A DNA stretch of 60,000 nucleotides from Polytrichum commune (GCA_950295325.1 OX485803.1:21454001-21514000), one strand, 5' to 3'; positions 1 to 11,596 are shown, counted from the stretch's first letter. Notes: generated by a model not told the origin, from the sequence alone. A program made the numbers and translations.

Positions 1-529
1 TTGTTAGTAGGTGACAGCATGAAAAGGACCCCAGGGGGGGCCCAGCCGTCACGCTGCGACCATCGGCGCCACACTGCGGCTCTATGCGGCAGCCTGTAGG
101 TTCAAAAGGATTAGCGCAGGTCTCACCAGGTGGAGAGGCCTGAGCCGGCGGCTGGAGGCTGGAGGCTGGAGGCTTATTAGGGGTGGGGGTGGGGGTGGCC
201 GGCCACGGACGCCCTCAGACGGCGGCAGATGGCGGTGGCGTTAGCGGTAGTGTCTGCATCATTAAGTTAACTTAGTAGGCGATGTGATTAGTGTAATATT
301 ATGTACACATGGCACCCATGGCATGTGTTACGTACGGTAGGTGCGTGTACTGCTTGCTTTCCAGATTTTCAAGCCTGTTTGGTGGCTTTCAAGAGGCCTC
401 CTGTTGGTATGTGGATACATAAGCTTAGTTTAAACTGGCAGTCGGCAGGTGGGGAGCCGGGGCGTGTAGAAAAAGGCAAAGGGAGGAAAAGCTCTCGGAC
501 CAACAAGGCCGCCAGAGCCCAACATTGGG
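1..529. other. Unassigned GC-rich flank
   Basis: No gene is recognised here. Near 150-172 the heptamer GGCTGGA is repeated in tandem, and 178-199 is a run of short G tracts separated by T (GGGGTGGGGGTGGGGG) that could form a G-quadruplex. The reading frames over this stretch have no recognisable protein features. Confidence 0.6.
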
Positions 530-910
530 CGCCCATGCCCATGCCCATGCCCATACCCACCCATGCCCATGGGTTTTGGGTGGGCATGGGTGCAATATTA
601 TTGTTCATGGGCGGGCATGGGTGGGCATGGCTGAGCTATTATTGTTCATGGGTGGGCATGGGTGGGCATGGCTGCGATATTATTGTTCATGGGTGGGCAT
701 GGGTGGGCATGGGTGGGGCACAATTACACAATACACATTACATAATTTTTGAATACATGGGCGCAATTTGAATAGCATGGGTGGGCATGGGTGGGCACAT
801 GTCATGCTATGTGTGGGCATGGGTGGGCATGGGTGCGCACATGTCATGCTATGGGTGGGCATGGGTGGGCATAGGTCGCTGCTGATGGGCATGGTCTGGG
901 TATGGGTGCA
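530..910. repeat. CATGGGTGGG minisatellite with higher-order units
   Basis: The stretch is built from GGGCATGGGTGGGCATGG blocks. Blocks at about 596-720 are joined by the spacer ATTATTGTTCATG and recur about every 51 bp. From about 770 to 890 the same block is joined by a different spacer, CACATGTCATGCTATG, about every 50 bp. The long frames across it on both strands are low-complexity products of the repeat, not genes. Confidence 0.85.
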
Positions 911-1193
911 ATTAGAAAGGAAAATGTTGGGCTCTGAAGGCCGCCGAGTTACAGACCTAAAACCGTCCTTTTATGACCCAAATTACCTTAGGGCCATTTC
1001 ACACACGAGACTCAAGGCCCACGACCATTGCATTCTAAGATCTCTCATTGGTCAAAAAGCCCGAGACCCTCCAAGTTCACTTCACATCGTGGTAGGCAGA
1101 CCCATTTCTAGTAACTCAACTCCCCCTCCCCCCTCCATTTTAATACACAGAGTCCCTCTAAAGCCATGAAGTTCACACCTTTTATAGCCCATT

Positions 1194-1433
1194 AGCTAGC
1201 TGGGCTAGCCCATATTTTTGAGGCCTTAATCTTGCCATAGCTAGGCTAGCCCATATTTTTTGAGGCCTCAATCTAGCCATAGCTAGGCTAGCCCATATTT
1301 TCTAAGGCCTCGATCTAGCCATAGCTGGGCTAGCCCATATTTTTTGAGGCCTCGATCTAGCCATAGCTGGGCTAGCCCATATTTTGGGAGGCCTTGATCT
1401 AGCCATAGCTGGGCTAGCCCATTTTTTTCGGGT
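1194..1433. repeat. GGCTAGCCC tandem array, left (6 copies)
   Basis: Six tandem copies of a unit of about 41-42 bp, each carrying the palindrome GGGCTAGCCC or a variant, then CATATTTT, GAGGCCT and ATCTAGCCATAGCT. The last copy ends with CCCATTTTTTTCG, the same way the right array ends, so both arrays look like copies of one structure. Confidence 0.85.
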
Positions 1434-1984
1434 ACCGTTTTAGCCATATAGCTGGACTAGCTGACCTAATAAATTAATTTATGTAGCTCATATAATGAAT
1501 TCAAGGAGACATTGTCTCATCAATACAATTATATTTCATATCAGTCAAAATCACTCATTGTCATCAATATCTAAAACATGTTGCTCATCATTCTCTACCA
1601 ACAAATTGTCATCATCCTCTATTTGCAACTCCTCATCGAAAATAGGGCGTTTGGGAATGTGATTCTTCCAATCGGAATTATCCAACAAGATCAACTTTTC
1701 AGGATCGTATGGCATTCGATGTTTGTTCAACTTCAACATCATTGATGCCTCTGCAAATCCTCAAGAGAACGACCCATCTTTTTAGAGGAATGTAGAGAAT
1801 ATAGCCCACTTTGAGTAAAGACATATCAAAAGATGTAAACATGTAACCGGTTGCACTTGGATGCACTTGGATATGGACAGATGATCTCAACCCTAAAAAA
1901 TTTATGGTAGTGGTAGGGATGACATGGCTGGGCCTTAGCTTGAGCCAATTTAGTTACATGACTTATCTTTAGCTAGCTAATAAC

Positions 1985-2140
1985 TAGCTGGGCTAGCCCA
2001 TATTATTTGAGGCCTCGATCTAGCCGTAGCTGGACTAGCCCATATTTTTTGAGGCCTTGATCTAGCCATAGCTAGGCTAGCCCATAATTTTTCAAGCCGC
2101 GATCTAGCCATAGCTGGGCTAGCCCATTTTTTTCGAGAAT
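1985..2140. repeat. GGCTAGCCC tandem array, right (4 copies)
   Basis: Four further copies of the same ~42-bp unit in the same orientation as the left array, ending in CCCATTTTTTTCGAGAATCG. The 550 bp between the arrays has a sequence at 1913 starting TAGGGATGACATGG that resembles an Ac-type hAT terminus, but no matching second terminus was found. Confidence 0.8.
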
Positions 2141-2653
2141 CGTTTTCAGCCATAACTGTTAGCTATTAGGTTAGCCGCTAGCCCAAAAAGTCCGTGGGCT
2201 AGCGGCTGTACAAGGTCTGATGAAGTTTCACGCATGTAGTCATCATTTTTTAATGTGATGGAAAAAAAGTCCTGACAAATCATATGTTTAGCCTTCACAT
2301 TCGGCGTGATGGAAAGAAATAGGTTAAACAGAGCACGGATTTGGGTTCCTTGAAAAGGCCACGGATTATACGCAAGCTTTTGTCTCTCAATTCTCAAAAA
2401 CAAGTCAACCTAAAAGTTATGAATATGGGTCCGGTATCGCACTTGTACTACACTTATGCAGGAAATTACTTATGAGTAACAGAATTGAGTATGCCTATCT
2501 CCGAAGGCGAAAGTGTAAGAACCCCAAAATAAAGTATCATGGACGAGAAAGTCTACATGAATTCTTAGATTGCGAAGCATGTCAGTGATACGGCCTTTGA
2601 ATGAGAGATCACATGGTCACGGCCCCTTTGGCTCGTGTCTGAAGTCGCCCTTA

Positions 2654-5600
2654 CTACAGCAGTCATCGCATGTTTGGCAGAGAGGAACCAAATAAAATGG
2701 CTTACAATCAACTGGCGGGGCAGGGGAGCAGTCCACCCACTAAGTACTGGACATGCAGGTTTTCATGGTCTCTTCTTGTATAAATCGGGCGACTTCTGGA
2801 GTCTGGTCAAGTTGGATAGGCATGGACCAGCACAAGATTAGCTGAGAACTAATTTGGACGAGCAAGTCATGCACCATTACAAGGGAGAGCGCTTCTTTGA
2901 AGTACTAAGGCATGTCACCTTATTGTGGGCGTGATTCCCCGAGCCCATAAAATATTGTCCATCGGATCGGATCGGAAACGAAAGGAAATATTCTCAGTTG
3001 TTTGTTGATGGCCTGAATCATTTCAAGCGGCATAATCGGAGCTCACATGCAAAAGTTACAAGAAGAGAAAGTGAATTCAAAATGCCTTTATTTTGTATTT
3101 TTTGTTTCTTTTTATTACATAGATCTTCACGCGTAACGTGATTCAGATTCGTAACAGCGTTTTGTGGAATTGACAATATTCCAATTGGTATTTTATCAAT
3201 ATACACAACTATAATCATACTATCTTCAAGTTTTGGATACAAGTGAAGTTTTATGTAATATACAAGAATTTATGATGTTACGATGTCTGAGAAATATTTT
3301 AGGGTTGTCCTGCACATTTGATAATGAACGGTGTGTTCCATAAACGAGTTGAAAAATCTTCTCTTCACACTAAAAACAATTTTGAAGGAGAACAACCCCC
3401 CTTTTTTATGAACTTACTTGTGAAGTTGGAAAGCAATGTTCACCAAAGTCACAAGTAGTGCCAAGATGTAGTTTCCACATGAGATTCAAGCAGGGTCTCA
3501 ACCAATGTAGAATTGACACATGGCAAACCTCGAGGGAAGTAATTCATTTTATGTCGAAATAGATAACCCAATACGATTGTTCTTGTAACAATGAGAAACA
3601 TGAGGGGGTGTGAAGTCCTAATTTGAAGACATCATGATGTACCTAGTCCTCATGTTTTGGGCGCATACACTTATAATAGGTTTGACTAAATGAAAACAAC
3701 TCAGGCTATCCTCATTGTCTATTGGTTTTTAGTTGGGCCCACGAGTGAGGCACCAAACCCTGCCAAATTAGGGATGCGGCTAGAAGCTGGTTCGTAGTGG
3801 GCCTCACGTACATTATATATATGTATATATACACACACACACATAGTGTTGACACAATGTCCTCATTCACCCCCTTATAAAAACTCATCCTTATGAATGC
3901 CCAGGCCGTGCTTTGCAAGCCATCAACAATATGCAAAAGTAGGCATCTATATAAGGACATGCAATTCCAACTATGTTGTCACCTTGGATTATGATGTGTT
4001 CTCGTCCTTGAGTGGGCCTCATTCTACATGTAATCTTGATTGGACATTAAAAGTACACTACTATCATACATGTCCTACACCATCGTCCCACGTCGATGAA
4101 AGAACAATGCAAATCTATCCATGTGTTAGATTTGCAAGTTTTCTAGTTACATAGGACAAGTTTCATGTGACATAGGTCAATTGCTTAGGATTCATATGCT
4201 TGTCATGTTAATCCGCCAAGGATGTAGCGGCTCAATGTAAGATATAGTATACACACAATTTCTACAAGTTTCACCAAGTCTTAGAATCAAAATTTTAAAA
4301 TTCTAGGGTGTTCGGAATGTTAATAATATAGATTAAATAATAATATATTAATGAATTGGTTGAATGTATCCTATTTTTAGTTGAACTACGTACTTCCAAT
4401 TTTTATCGATTGTATTTAACTAAATGAAAAAGTGCACTCAAATAATAAGTTAGTTTTAGTTAGGGTTACCTTTGATACTACAAATATAAGGATTTACTTA
4501 GAAGTACACGTTTTTGTGCATAGAGAGGTCCCATTTGGGCCGCATTTGGGCCTCTTGAATGTCTTAAATCCTCAAAAGGAGGTGAACCATCCATTATTTG
4601 GAGGTGCATCATGAGTTTGGCGTGTTAGCCATGAACTCTGTAGTTCCAACTAATACTCCAAACATAGTCATGCCAAACCCAACATCCTCATAGCTCCCAA
4701 AACATTCCTAGGCTCAACTTATATATTCCCAAGAGAACATGACCAAACTCGTGATCAAACATTGGTGAGATCAAGAACATGAAGAAAGCTCTTTGAACTT
4801 GTGTGTTGTTCTAGGTGTACCACACAAGAGGCAAAATATACAATAATATAAATACATGTAAAATGGGTGCGAATGAAAAATGAAAAGAAAGAGGACTCTG
4901 ATGTTGCCACCAATGTGAATTGTGATGTTGTTTCATTTTTGAGTTTGGTCTAATTCTATATGTAATCTTGAAACGGGCATTACGAGAATTAGAGAGCCCC
5001 CCCGCCCCCGAGACTAAGGGCCAAGTTCCATGTGCTAATCCCAGTCCGTTTTTTAAATGGGTGAGAAATGGGTGACATCGTCCAAAAAATGAGTGATGTC
5101 ACCCATTTTATGGAGAGGTACTTCTATGTGGGGTGTTGGTTTATTTTGATTTCCTACTTTCTAACTAAATCTGGTGAGTGATAAGACATGACACTTTATG
5201 GAGGTCACCGGCAATGGAGGTCATCATCATTTAACTTTTCATAATTGATTTGCACATCAATTTCTATACGTTTATTGAATGAATTCCAAATTATGTGTTG
5301 TTGATATGCGTAGGTTGGTAATATTGTCATCTATGGAAATATGGAAATATTTATATATATTATTATTTTTAGTTGAAATCGTCATTGTACATTGTTTATA
5401 AGTGATTTTTGATACATCTTCTTTTATTAAACCCGACACGTAACATGGGCCATCATTAGTACATATTGACTAGAACTAAGATAGCGGTAGTCTAGAATGA
5501 ATTTAAAGTAAAAGCACATAGTTCATTATTTTTGCGTTAATAAATTTGCAAAAATAACATGCATTTACATGGTTAAGGGTTTGCCTCGTAGAAGAATTTA

Positions 5601-6640
5601 ATTATTACAGAGGAGAGATTCCTCATGTGATTGTCAATATGTGGTTTAGCTTATTGATGCAATCCATGAATCATCTAATTACTTTGGCCAAGATTGGGTA
5701 AAAGGCTATAGCAGGACAACCTAATTTAAAATAATAATTAATCTAAGAATGTCAACAATTTTGATTAATGTGGACTACATTGTAAATTTAAAGTTACACT
5801 AATTTTTTTAATTTAAATGCAAGAGTATGGACTATACCCAAGTGCCCCCGGTTTTGGTAAGTAAATGGCCTACTCACTACCGGATTGTTGTTCGGGTAAT
5901 TAGAGTGAGGCGAGTGGCTATCAACATTGCATGTACTAATACATAGAGATTTTTTAAGTTTGTACCCCTAATTGATAATCTAATTGTCAATGTAACCACT
6001 ACATAAAGTGAAATAATCATGTGTTTGTTTAAATAAAACTTAATTGTGACACCTAAATGATACCAAAATAGTATTTTAAATATTTCAGGAGTGTTTCCTT
6101 TGGTTTGTTTGCCTTCTCTCTCTATATATATATAGTTAAGATCTAGATTCTAAAAACATCATAAAATACACGTTCCCTAGGAGTACTCCTCAAAAGAAAG
6201 AACTTGAAGAACAAAGTGGCCTTTAGTATCCAAGAGCGTACCCTATATGACCGGCCAATCCGGTCACCAGAGCTTTCTAACTGGCAGATGTCCTTCTTGT
6301 GACCGTTAGGACCACCGGTCCTTTGGCACCCGTTCTTGCACAACACAAAATGTGGGACACTCATCCATGGGGGTTACCGGTCCTTGGGTGGGAGGGATGG
6401 GCACATGGCACCACCCTCTTTTCACCAGCCCACCCATTTATTTTGAAAATAACGGACCGGGCCCGGCACATGGAACTTGGCCCTAAGGCCTTCTTTTGAA
6501 GGTGAACACCTCGAATGGCCATGGACAAGCCATTGGCACTTTTCTCCCCCAAGGGCAAGCCCCTAGGTTTACACAAGGTTGATTGGAAATTTTTGGTTCA
6601 CCCATATACCCCACTATGATTGGGTACACTATAGATGGTA
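2654..6640. other. AT-rich intergenic DNA with dispersed repeats
   Basis: No gene could be supported. The stretch contains a (TA)n(CA)n microsatellite near 3813-3843, a (CT)n(TA)n tract near 6116-6135, and at about 4080-4200 a copy of a dispersed repeat shared with 16360-16475. Open frames are short and show no conserved motifs. Confidence 0.6.
3700..4200 (+). repeat. Dispersed repeat family R2, copy 1
   Basis: The segment around 4090-4200 (GAAAGAACAATGCAAATCTA, then TAGATTTGCAAGTTTTCTAGT and ACAAGTTTC..TGTGACATAGGT) matches 16360-16475 in order. A related block lies in reverse orientation near 20110-20165. I could not define ends or target duplications, so the element class is unknown. Confidence 0.55.
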
Positions 6641-6762
6641 GGTTGCACTAGAAATCAAGTGCTAGGAAGGTCACCCATCCGAGTATTATTTTAGCCTTAG
6701 GCAACTTGACCTTGGAGTTCTCATGGGATCCAAGGTAAGGCCTCGGGTTTAAGTCATGCACA
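6641..6762 (-). other. 5S rRNA-like sequence (degenerate)
   Basis: Read on the minus strand this ~120-bp block follows plant 5S rRNA in order. It has GGATCCCATGAGAACTCC, then an A-box-like AGTTGCCTAAGGC, then a very well kept C box (CGGATGGGTGACCTTCCTAG), and a decayed 3' part. The best preserved portions are the internal RNA polymerase III promoter elements, while the outer stems have drifted. Known carriers of such blocks are 5S pseudogenes, 5S-derived SINEs and the LTRs of Cassandra TRIM retrotransposons. No second copy or tRNA-Met primer site was seen nearby, so which of these it is remains open. It is not a functional 5S gene as it stands. Confidence 0.75.
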
Positions 6763-6775
6763 ACGAGTACGAGAT

Positions 6776-6815
6776 TTTTTTTTTTTTTTTTCTTTTTTTT
6801 TTTCTTCTTCTTCAT
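6776..6815 (+). repeat. T-rich tract
   Basis: An almost pure T/C run next to the 5S-like block. Relative to the minus-strand 5S orientation it is an A-rich tract upstream of the 5S start, so it is not in the position of a SINE tail for that block. Confidence 0.7.
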
Positions 6816-7215
6816 GTATTTCACCTTCTATATGACCTTTCAAGGATAACTCTTCTGCAATTCCAATAGGTGTTCACGGTAACCGCCACTGCCATAAGGC
6901 ATGGCCTAGGGTGTTCTACGAACAAACACTTTATTCACTCCGGCCTCCTCCGGAGACCGGAGTTCTTATTCTTATTCTTCTTCTTCACGGTAACCGACGT
7001 AGGATTGTCTTAAGTTACATTTTGGATGGTGATGACATAAACTCCATCTTCAAAGAAACAAGCACGAATAAGAAGTCTCTTCACCTTTGTGCCACTGTGT
7101 TTCGGGGAGGGCTCAATCTTGGGTACCTATAAGAATGAATGAATTATATCTCTATAAGAGCATCCCCACCAGACCGGACACCGCCCCGTGCATAATTGCA
7201 CCGGTGGCACCCCGG

Positions 7216-8458
7216 TGTCGTGATGTGGGCGGTCTATTAGTTAGAATTTAGATATTTTATTTGTTTTCGTTATTTTTAAGTTGATCTTAGTTAGGTAAAA
7301 ACCGGTCTTAAATTGAAGACCGGATGAATTGGTAGATGGATGTGGTAGGTAGGATTGAATTTACCGGCGGGCCAATAGCTAACCACCTAGGAATTCTAGA
7401 AGGTTTTTACTTTAAATTCCTATTGGCTTGCCGGATTAGCCTTTAGCCCCAAACGCCCTATTTCTAGTGGGATTAAGGTTCTAGAAACCTTTAACCCCAT
7501 ATCTTTCCTATTTCTAGTAGGATAAGGATTCTAGAAATCTTTAACCCCAAAGGTCACTCATTAGCAAGCCACTTGGAGGGGTTCTAGAGGACCTTACCTC
7601 GATGGTTTCCTATTGGCCGAAGGGGGGCAAGGTGGAAGACTATTTAAGGGGTGTTAGAAGAGTGTTTAGGAGGGACCATTAGTATTTTGGAGTTGTTACT
7701 TGTGTTGGATTGAGAGAGCTTAGAGCATCTTGAGAGGGATAAGTGCTTAGGAGGCTCATCTACACAAGAGGGTGTGGAGGTGTGGCATTTAGAGTGACTA
7801 GATTGTACTAGGTGCACTACTTGTAGTGTTTTATTGGTTATGAACTTGAGCAGAATTTTATAGTGAAAGATTTGTCAATTATGGATGATCAGAGTGTTCA
7901 ATGGATATGAAAATTTGAGAGATTGTTTATTATGAATTATGAAAGTTGTGGTAAAAATTTGAGAGCTTCAGTCATTGGCATGAAAAAATTATTATGAGTT
8001 GAAGGGAAAGGTGTCTAGGAACAAAGCCAACTAAACTAGCAAGGTTTGAAAATATGTATCTTTTAGAGGGTTATAGATATGGATACCAAAATTTGACAAT
8101 ACCTTTTGAACTTACACATCTATCTTGTGTTAAAATTTGAGATTTATTGGACATAAGAGTAGGAAGTTATTAAGGTTTTAGTGACCGGGTGTTTTATCAC
8201 AGCATTCATGCTAGGTAGTTAGAGTTAGAATATAATGCATAATTTTTGCATATGAACTCTGATTGTGCTCAAATTTGGTGGAAATGTTTTTGATAAAATA
8301 CTTAATAAGTGTACCAAATTTCACTTGAAGAAGATGATTTGGTTTTGAATTATACTATTCTGAAGTTTAGAGGGACCACATTGAGAGAGATTTACATCAA
8401 GAGTATAGGAGAAGGAAAGCTATTATATTTTTTTCTAAACACTACCATAAAATAGAAG
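7216..8458. mobile_element. Candidate solo LTR or unclassified insertion inside the Harbinger element
   Basis: Composition changes sharply from GC-rich Harbinger end sequence to AT-rich DNA at 7216 and back again at 8459. The pentamer CCCGG flanks both sides (7211-7215 and 8459-8463), as a 5-bp target duplication would. The insert begins TGTCGTGATG and has a TATA-like ACTATTTAAGG near 7640. Its right end does not finish in CA, so a standard solo LTR is not proven. Confidence 0.4.
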
Positions 8459-9177
8459 CCCGGCGCTTACCGGATAGTGCACATTTTCTTTGACACCGGG
8501 CATATTGTGGGTTTACCCGACATATTGTTGGAGCCCACTAGCTCGGGTACATGCCCTTCTTCGAGGCCGGCCCCCGCCCGGTATTACCCCCTTGCCCGAT
8601 TCCATTAGCCTTGCCCGATGTCTTGCCCGGATACCGATTCCGTGTCCGATGTGTTGCCCGATTCCCTACCCGATCCCTTTCGGTTCTCCGCCCGGAAATA
8701 TACTAAAATCCCTCGTTAACTAATTCACTGATTAACTAATTCATCTTCATTGCTCGTGTGCTTCCAAAGTCAATAGTGGACTTGCAATGCTTCTACCGTG
8801 GGTTACTAGCAGCTTAGGCAGAAAATACACAATGAGTTTTCTCAAGAACTCTTGAAATAGGAGTTCAAAGACCTTGGGTGTTGCCTACTCAAATTAGCAA
8901 CTATCATCTTATCTAAATTCCCTACTAACTTTCGAAAACTAATAATTCAATTCACACCAAAGAGTTATTTAATAAGAAACTAGACAACCAATGATGCATG
9001 ACATTTAGCATCACTAAGCTTTAATGTAGGTGGACCAACATCAACCATGTCCATTCTACACTAATAACCCTAATTCTCATTAAGTTCCCAATGATAAGTG
9101 CAGTTTTCCAAGTAGTACCCAAGTGAAAAAGAATGTATTTAAGATGTACATAACATAGATGAAAAGAATTTTAGCAT

Positions 9178-9334
9178 TAACTTACCTCTATAATATGATA
9201 TAACGGAGATTCTAAATGTCGCATTATCGAGCGTTATACTCATATAAAAGAGGGAGTTTTGAAATTAAAAAGTTGGGTCTTGCAAAATATGTGTCGTAAT
9301 ATTGAGGGTGTCATATTAATGAGGTTCGACTGTA
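9178..9334. mobile_element. Emigrant/pogo-like MITE
   Basis: The left end reads ACCTCTATAATATGATA. The right end, reverse complemented, reads TACAGTCGAACCTCATTAAT. Plant Emigrant/Lemi1-type pogo elements carry CAGT..AACCTCTATAAATTAATA termini and insert at TA, which this resembles. Length is about 157 bp. Divergence between the arms suggests an old copy. Confidence 0.5.
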
Positions 9335-10111
9335 GAACCCTGGTCTCTCCTTTCTTTTGTGTGCAATAGTAGGATAAGGGCCGTATGTTGGGTTTGCACT
9401 ACTAGGGTCCACAACCAAAAACTCTCCAGAATGTAGCGATCTTTATTAGTGGAGAGCCAAGAATGTCGCGATCTCTGTACAAAGTGTACTCAGACCACAT
9501 ACTTTATACCTCCGAAGTGGTAATTTGTGGCGTCGCAATAATTTAGGACATAGTATAATAGATGATGATGCCCATGAGTTCGGGGCACGGTCTGGTAAAG
9601 GAAGGGAAAGGAAAGAGTGCCCAATACATGTGAGTGGGGATAACTGCATACACAAAAAACCTTAAAATAATACGAACTCAAAGATTCGACACTGTTAGTT
9701 GATTCGACACCGAAGGCCACTCTGAAGACCCCGACACAGTGATCAGGAAGAGTTTTAGGCATGATCGGTTGAGATCCTAGTGTTTGCAAGTCCAACCGGT
9801 TACATCATGTTGACATCCTTAGGGTTCTCCTTCGCTAAACTAGGGTATATTCCTTTCTATACAGTCTTCCATAAGATATGACTTTGTTAGATTTTTCTTC
9901 TCGTCTCCAATTATTTCTTCAACTCGAGACAGTGGTTTCAGAAGCTTGAGCGAGTTGGCAAGTGTGTGAGCATGCACACAAATTGAAGCGTTACAATCTT
10001 AGCATAAGTCAGGACTCTGCCAATGATTACATGGTCCCATAACCGTCATCAAAACCCCAAGTTGCAGGTATAAAGGAAAAAATTCATGGAGCTCCAGGGA
10101 GCTGGAGCGTG

Positions 10112-10235
10112 GCGTGGTTTGTGTTTGTGTTTGTGTTTGTGTTTGAGTTTGAGTTTGTGTTTGAGTTTGAATTTGAGTTTGAATTTGAGTTTGAGTTTGT
10201 ATTTGAGTTTGAGTTTGAATTTGAGTTTGTTGACG
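10112..10235 (+). repeat. TTTGWG/TTTGTG hexanucleotide repeat
   Basis: About twenty tandem hexamers of the type GTTTGT, GTTTGA and ATTTGA. The Leu/Ser and Thr/Gln open frames read across it on either strand are products of the repeat. Confidence 0.9.
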
Positions 10236-10357
10236 CCGCGTTTGAAGAGACGTTACATAACATTGCACATTAGAATCCAATTAAGACAAATGAATTGCAG
10301 ACATAAATCAGGAATACAAATACATAATTATGAGCCTAACTCTAACAAATACATAAT

Positions 10358-11596
10358 TCAGATTCTTGAGCCCTGCAACCATGTGGATGGAGGGGAGATT
10401 TGTCTAGGTACAAACTGTTCCCGAATTGCAGGGGTCCAAAACTGGCCAAAGAGTTCATGAGGATCAGCAGAGAGTCGTCGACGTTGTGATGGGGGAGGGT
10501 TAATTGCGAAGTCATTAGGTTGAGAATCTAGGATGGTGGTTGTATCCTCATCACGATCCGAAGCTGGTTGGCCGAAGTCATTCCCAAAAGCATTTAGATC
10601 AGCTACCCTCCTCATGTCTGCAAACAAGTCGGAGGAATCATCCTCACAATCATCATCATCATCATCATCTTCATTCAAATCTCCTCTAAACTCTAACCCT
10701 TGTGTTGGTGCAGGTGCAGGTGCAACAGGCGTGTTGGAGCAGACTCCAAACCGAGGAGGAGCATGCTCGTTGGAGGCAGCAACTTCGGCAGCAACCTGTG
10801 CCTTGAGCTTTGCAAGCTCTTGGGTCCTGCGGAGGTGGAGCCACTGTCTAGCAAGGTCACAGGTAATGTTCTTATCCTCTACTGTAAACAAGCTAAAAGC
10901 ATTTTGCTGAGCAATTTGCTCAGCTTTCTTCAATGTAGCTGCAGCAAAGTCAGTTGTAGCTTTTGCATTAGCGCACAAAGCTAGCTCCTTCCCCTTACTT
11001 TGTGCATGCTCGTTTTTTGCCGACTTAGCACCATGTGGTCTTGTCTGTGCAGGTGGCGATTCGGTGGAGGGAGTCTGGCCATTCGAAGAAAGCAGATCGC
11101 GACGATCAACAGGCAGCCCCTCTCTTGAGGGCGGATCAAACCCTCCACCCTTTCGCTTGCCCATAAATATTGCCGCAAACCTAGGATAGCTCTTTAACAA
11201 CAACCAACAATGTTTTAGAACAAATGCCTTCCCACATTTTTGCTTGTACAAGCTCATAGCATCTAATACAAAATCATCCTCACTCTTCCCACTCTCATTC
11301 AGATCTCTCACTGACTGATAGCAACCACTGAACTTGGCGACAGATTGCTTGATGTCAGACCATTTTGTCTCTAGAGACCTAGCAGGACGATCAGCTCCTC
11401 CCTCGGGTTTGTGTCTAGCATAGTGCGTTGCTACATTGATCCAAAATTGTGCATTCTTCTGCCCTATCCCTCTCCTGGCATCGGTGGAAGTATGCATAAA
11501 ACTTCGGCAACACTGTTCTTCCTCCTCCGGGCAGAAGTTTATGCCCTTCTTGGTCCTCCCACCTGTTGCAGGCACACCCCCCCCCCTTCCTGACAT
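10358..11596 (-). CDS. PIF/Harbinger Myb/SANT-like accessory protein (412 aa)
   Basis: This uninterrupted frame encodes the DNA-binding partner protein of PIF/Harbinger transposons, whose role in studied elements is to recruit the transposase to the ends and the nucleus. Residues about 22-145 form a trihelix/SANT-like domain. It has the FWINVATHY block, the RSLETKWSDIKQSVAKFSG helix, a DDFVLDAMSLYKQKCGKAF stretch, and the HCWLLLKSYPRF ending typical of proteins often misannotated as NAM-associated or glutathione S-transferase T3-like. Residues about 220-290 are Ala/Lys/Gln-rich and probably helical. An acidic Asp run follows near 310-325. The start at 11596 follows no longer frame. The frame is open throughout, so the copy is either recent or kept by selection. 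It lies between matching terminal repeats, which favours a transposon gene over a host gene. Confidence 0.8.
   Translation of the reverse strand: MSGRGGGVPATGGRTKKGINFCPEEEEQCCRSFMHTSTDARRGIGQKNAQFWINVATHYARHKPEGGADRPARSLETKWSDIKQSVAKFSGCYQSVRDLNESGKSEDDFVLDAMSLYKQKCGKAFVLKHCWLLLKSYPRFAAIFMGKRKGGGFDPPSREGLPVDRRDLLSSNGQTPSTESPPAQTRPHGAKSAKNEHAQSKGKELALCANAKATTDFAAATLKKAEQIAQQNAFSLFTVEDKNITCDLARQWLHLRRTQELAKLKAQVAAEVAASNEHAPPRFGVCSNTPVAPAPAPTQGLEFRGDLNEDDDDDDDCEDDSSDLFADMRRVADLNAFGNDFGQPASDRDEDTTTILDSQPNDFAINPPPSQRRRLSADPHELFGQFWTPAIREQFVPRQISPPSTWLQGSRI

Larger units (their letters stand above)
991..2650. mobile_element. Tourist/Harbinger-like element, 1.66 kb, TTA target duplication
   Basis: The two ends are imperfect inverted repeats of about 60 bp. 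The left end starts GGGCCATTTCACACACGAG. The right end, reverse complemented, starts GGGCGACTTCAGACACGAG. Both continue with a matching GACCAT and CTCTCATT block. TTA flanks both ends (988-990 and 2651-2653), the 3-bp target site typical of PIF/Harbinger and Tourist elements. The interior has no transposase; it carries two arrays of a GGCTAGCCC-containing repeat. A second element with the same termini lies at 16708-17217. Class assignment rests on termini and target site only. Confidence 0.65.

Noticed and set aside
1551-1742. Minus-strand 63-codon acidic frame as the end of a hAT transposase
   Set aside because: Only a PYDP motif and an acidic tail suggest it. No dimerisation-domain motif is visible and no paired element ends were found.
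1913-1935. TAGGGATGACATGGC as the left end of an Ac-type hAT element
   Set aside because: No matching inverted end or 8-bp duplication was found within several kb.
1194-2140. GGCTAGCCC arrays as a CRISPR array
   Set aside because: The units are contiguous imperfect copies without unique spacers, in plant nuclear DNA, with no cas genes.
10086-10460. Leu/Ser-rich plus-strand frame and Thr/Gln-rich minus-strand frame
   Set aside because: Both are translations of the TTTGNG hexamer repeat.
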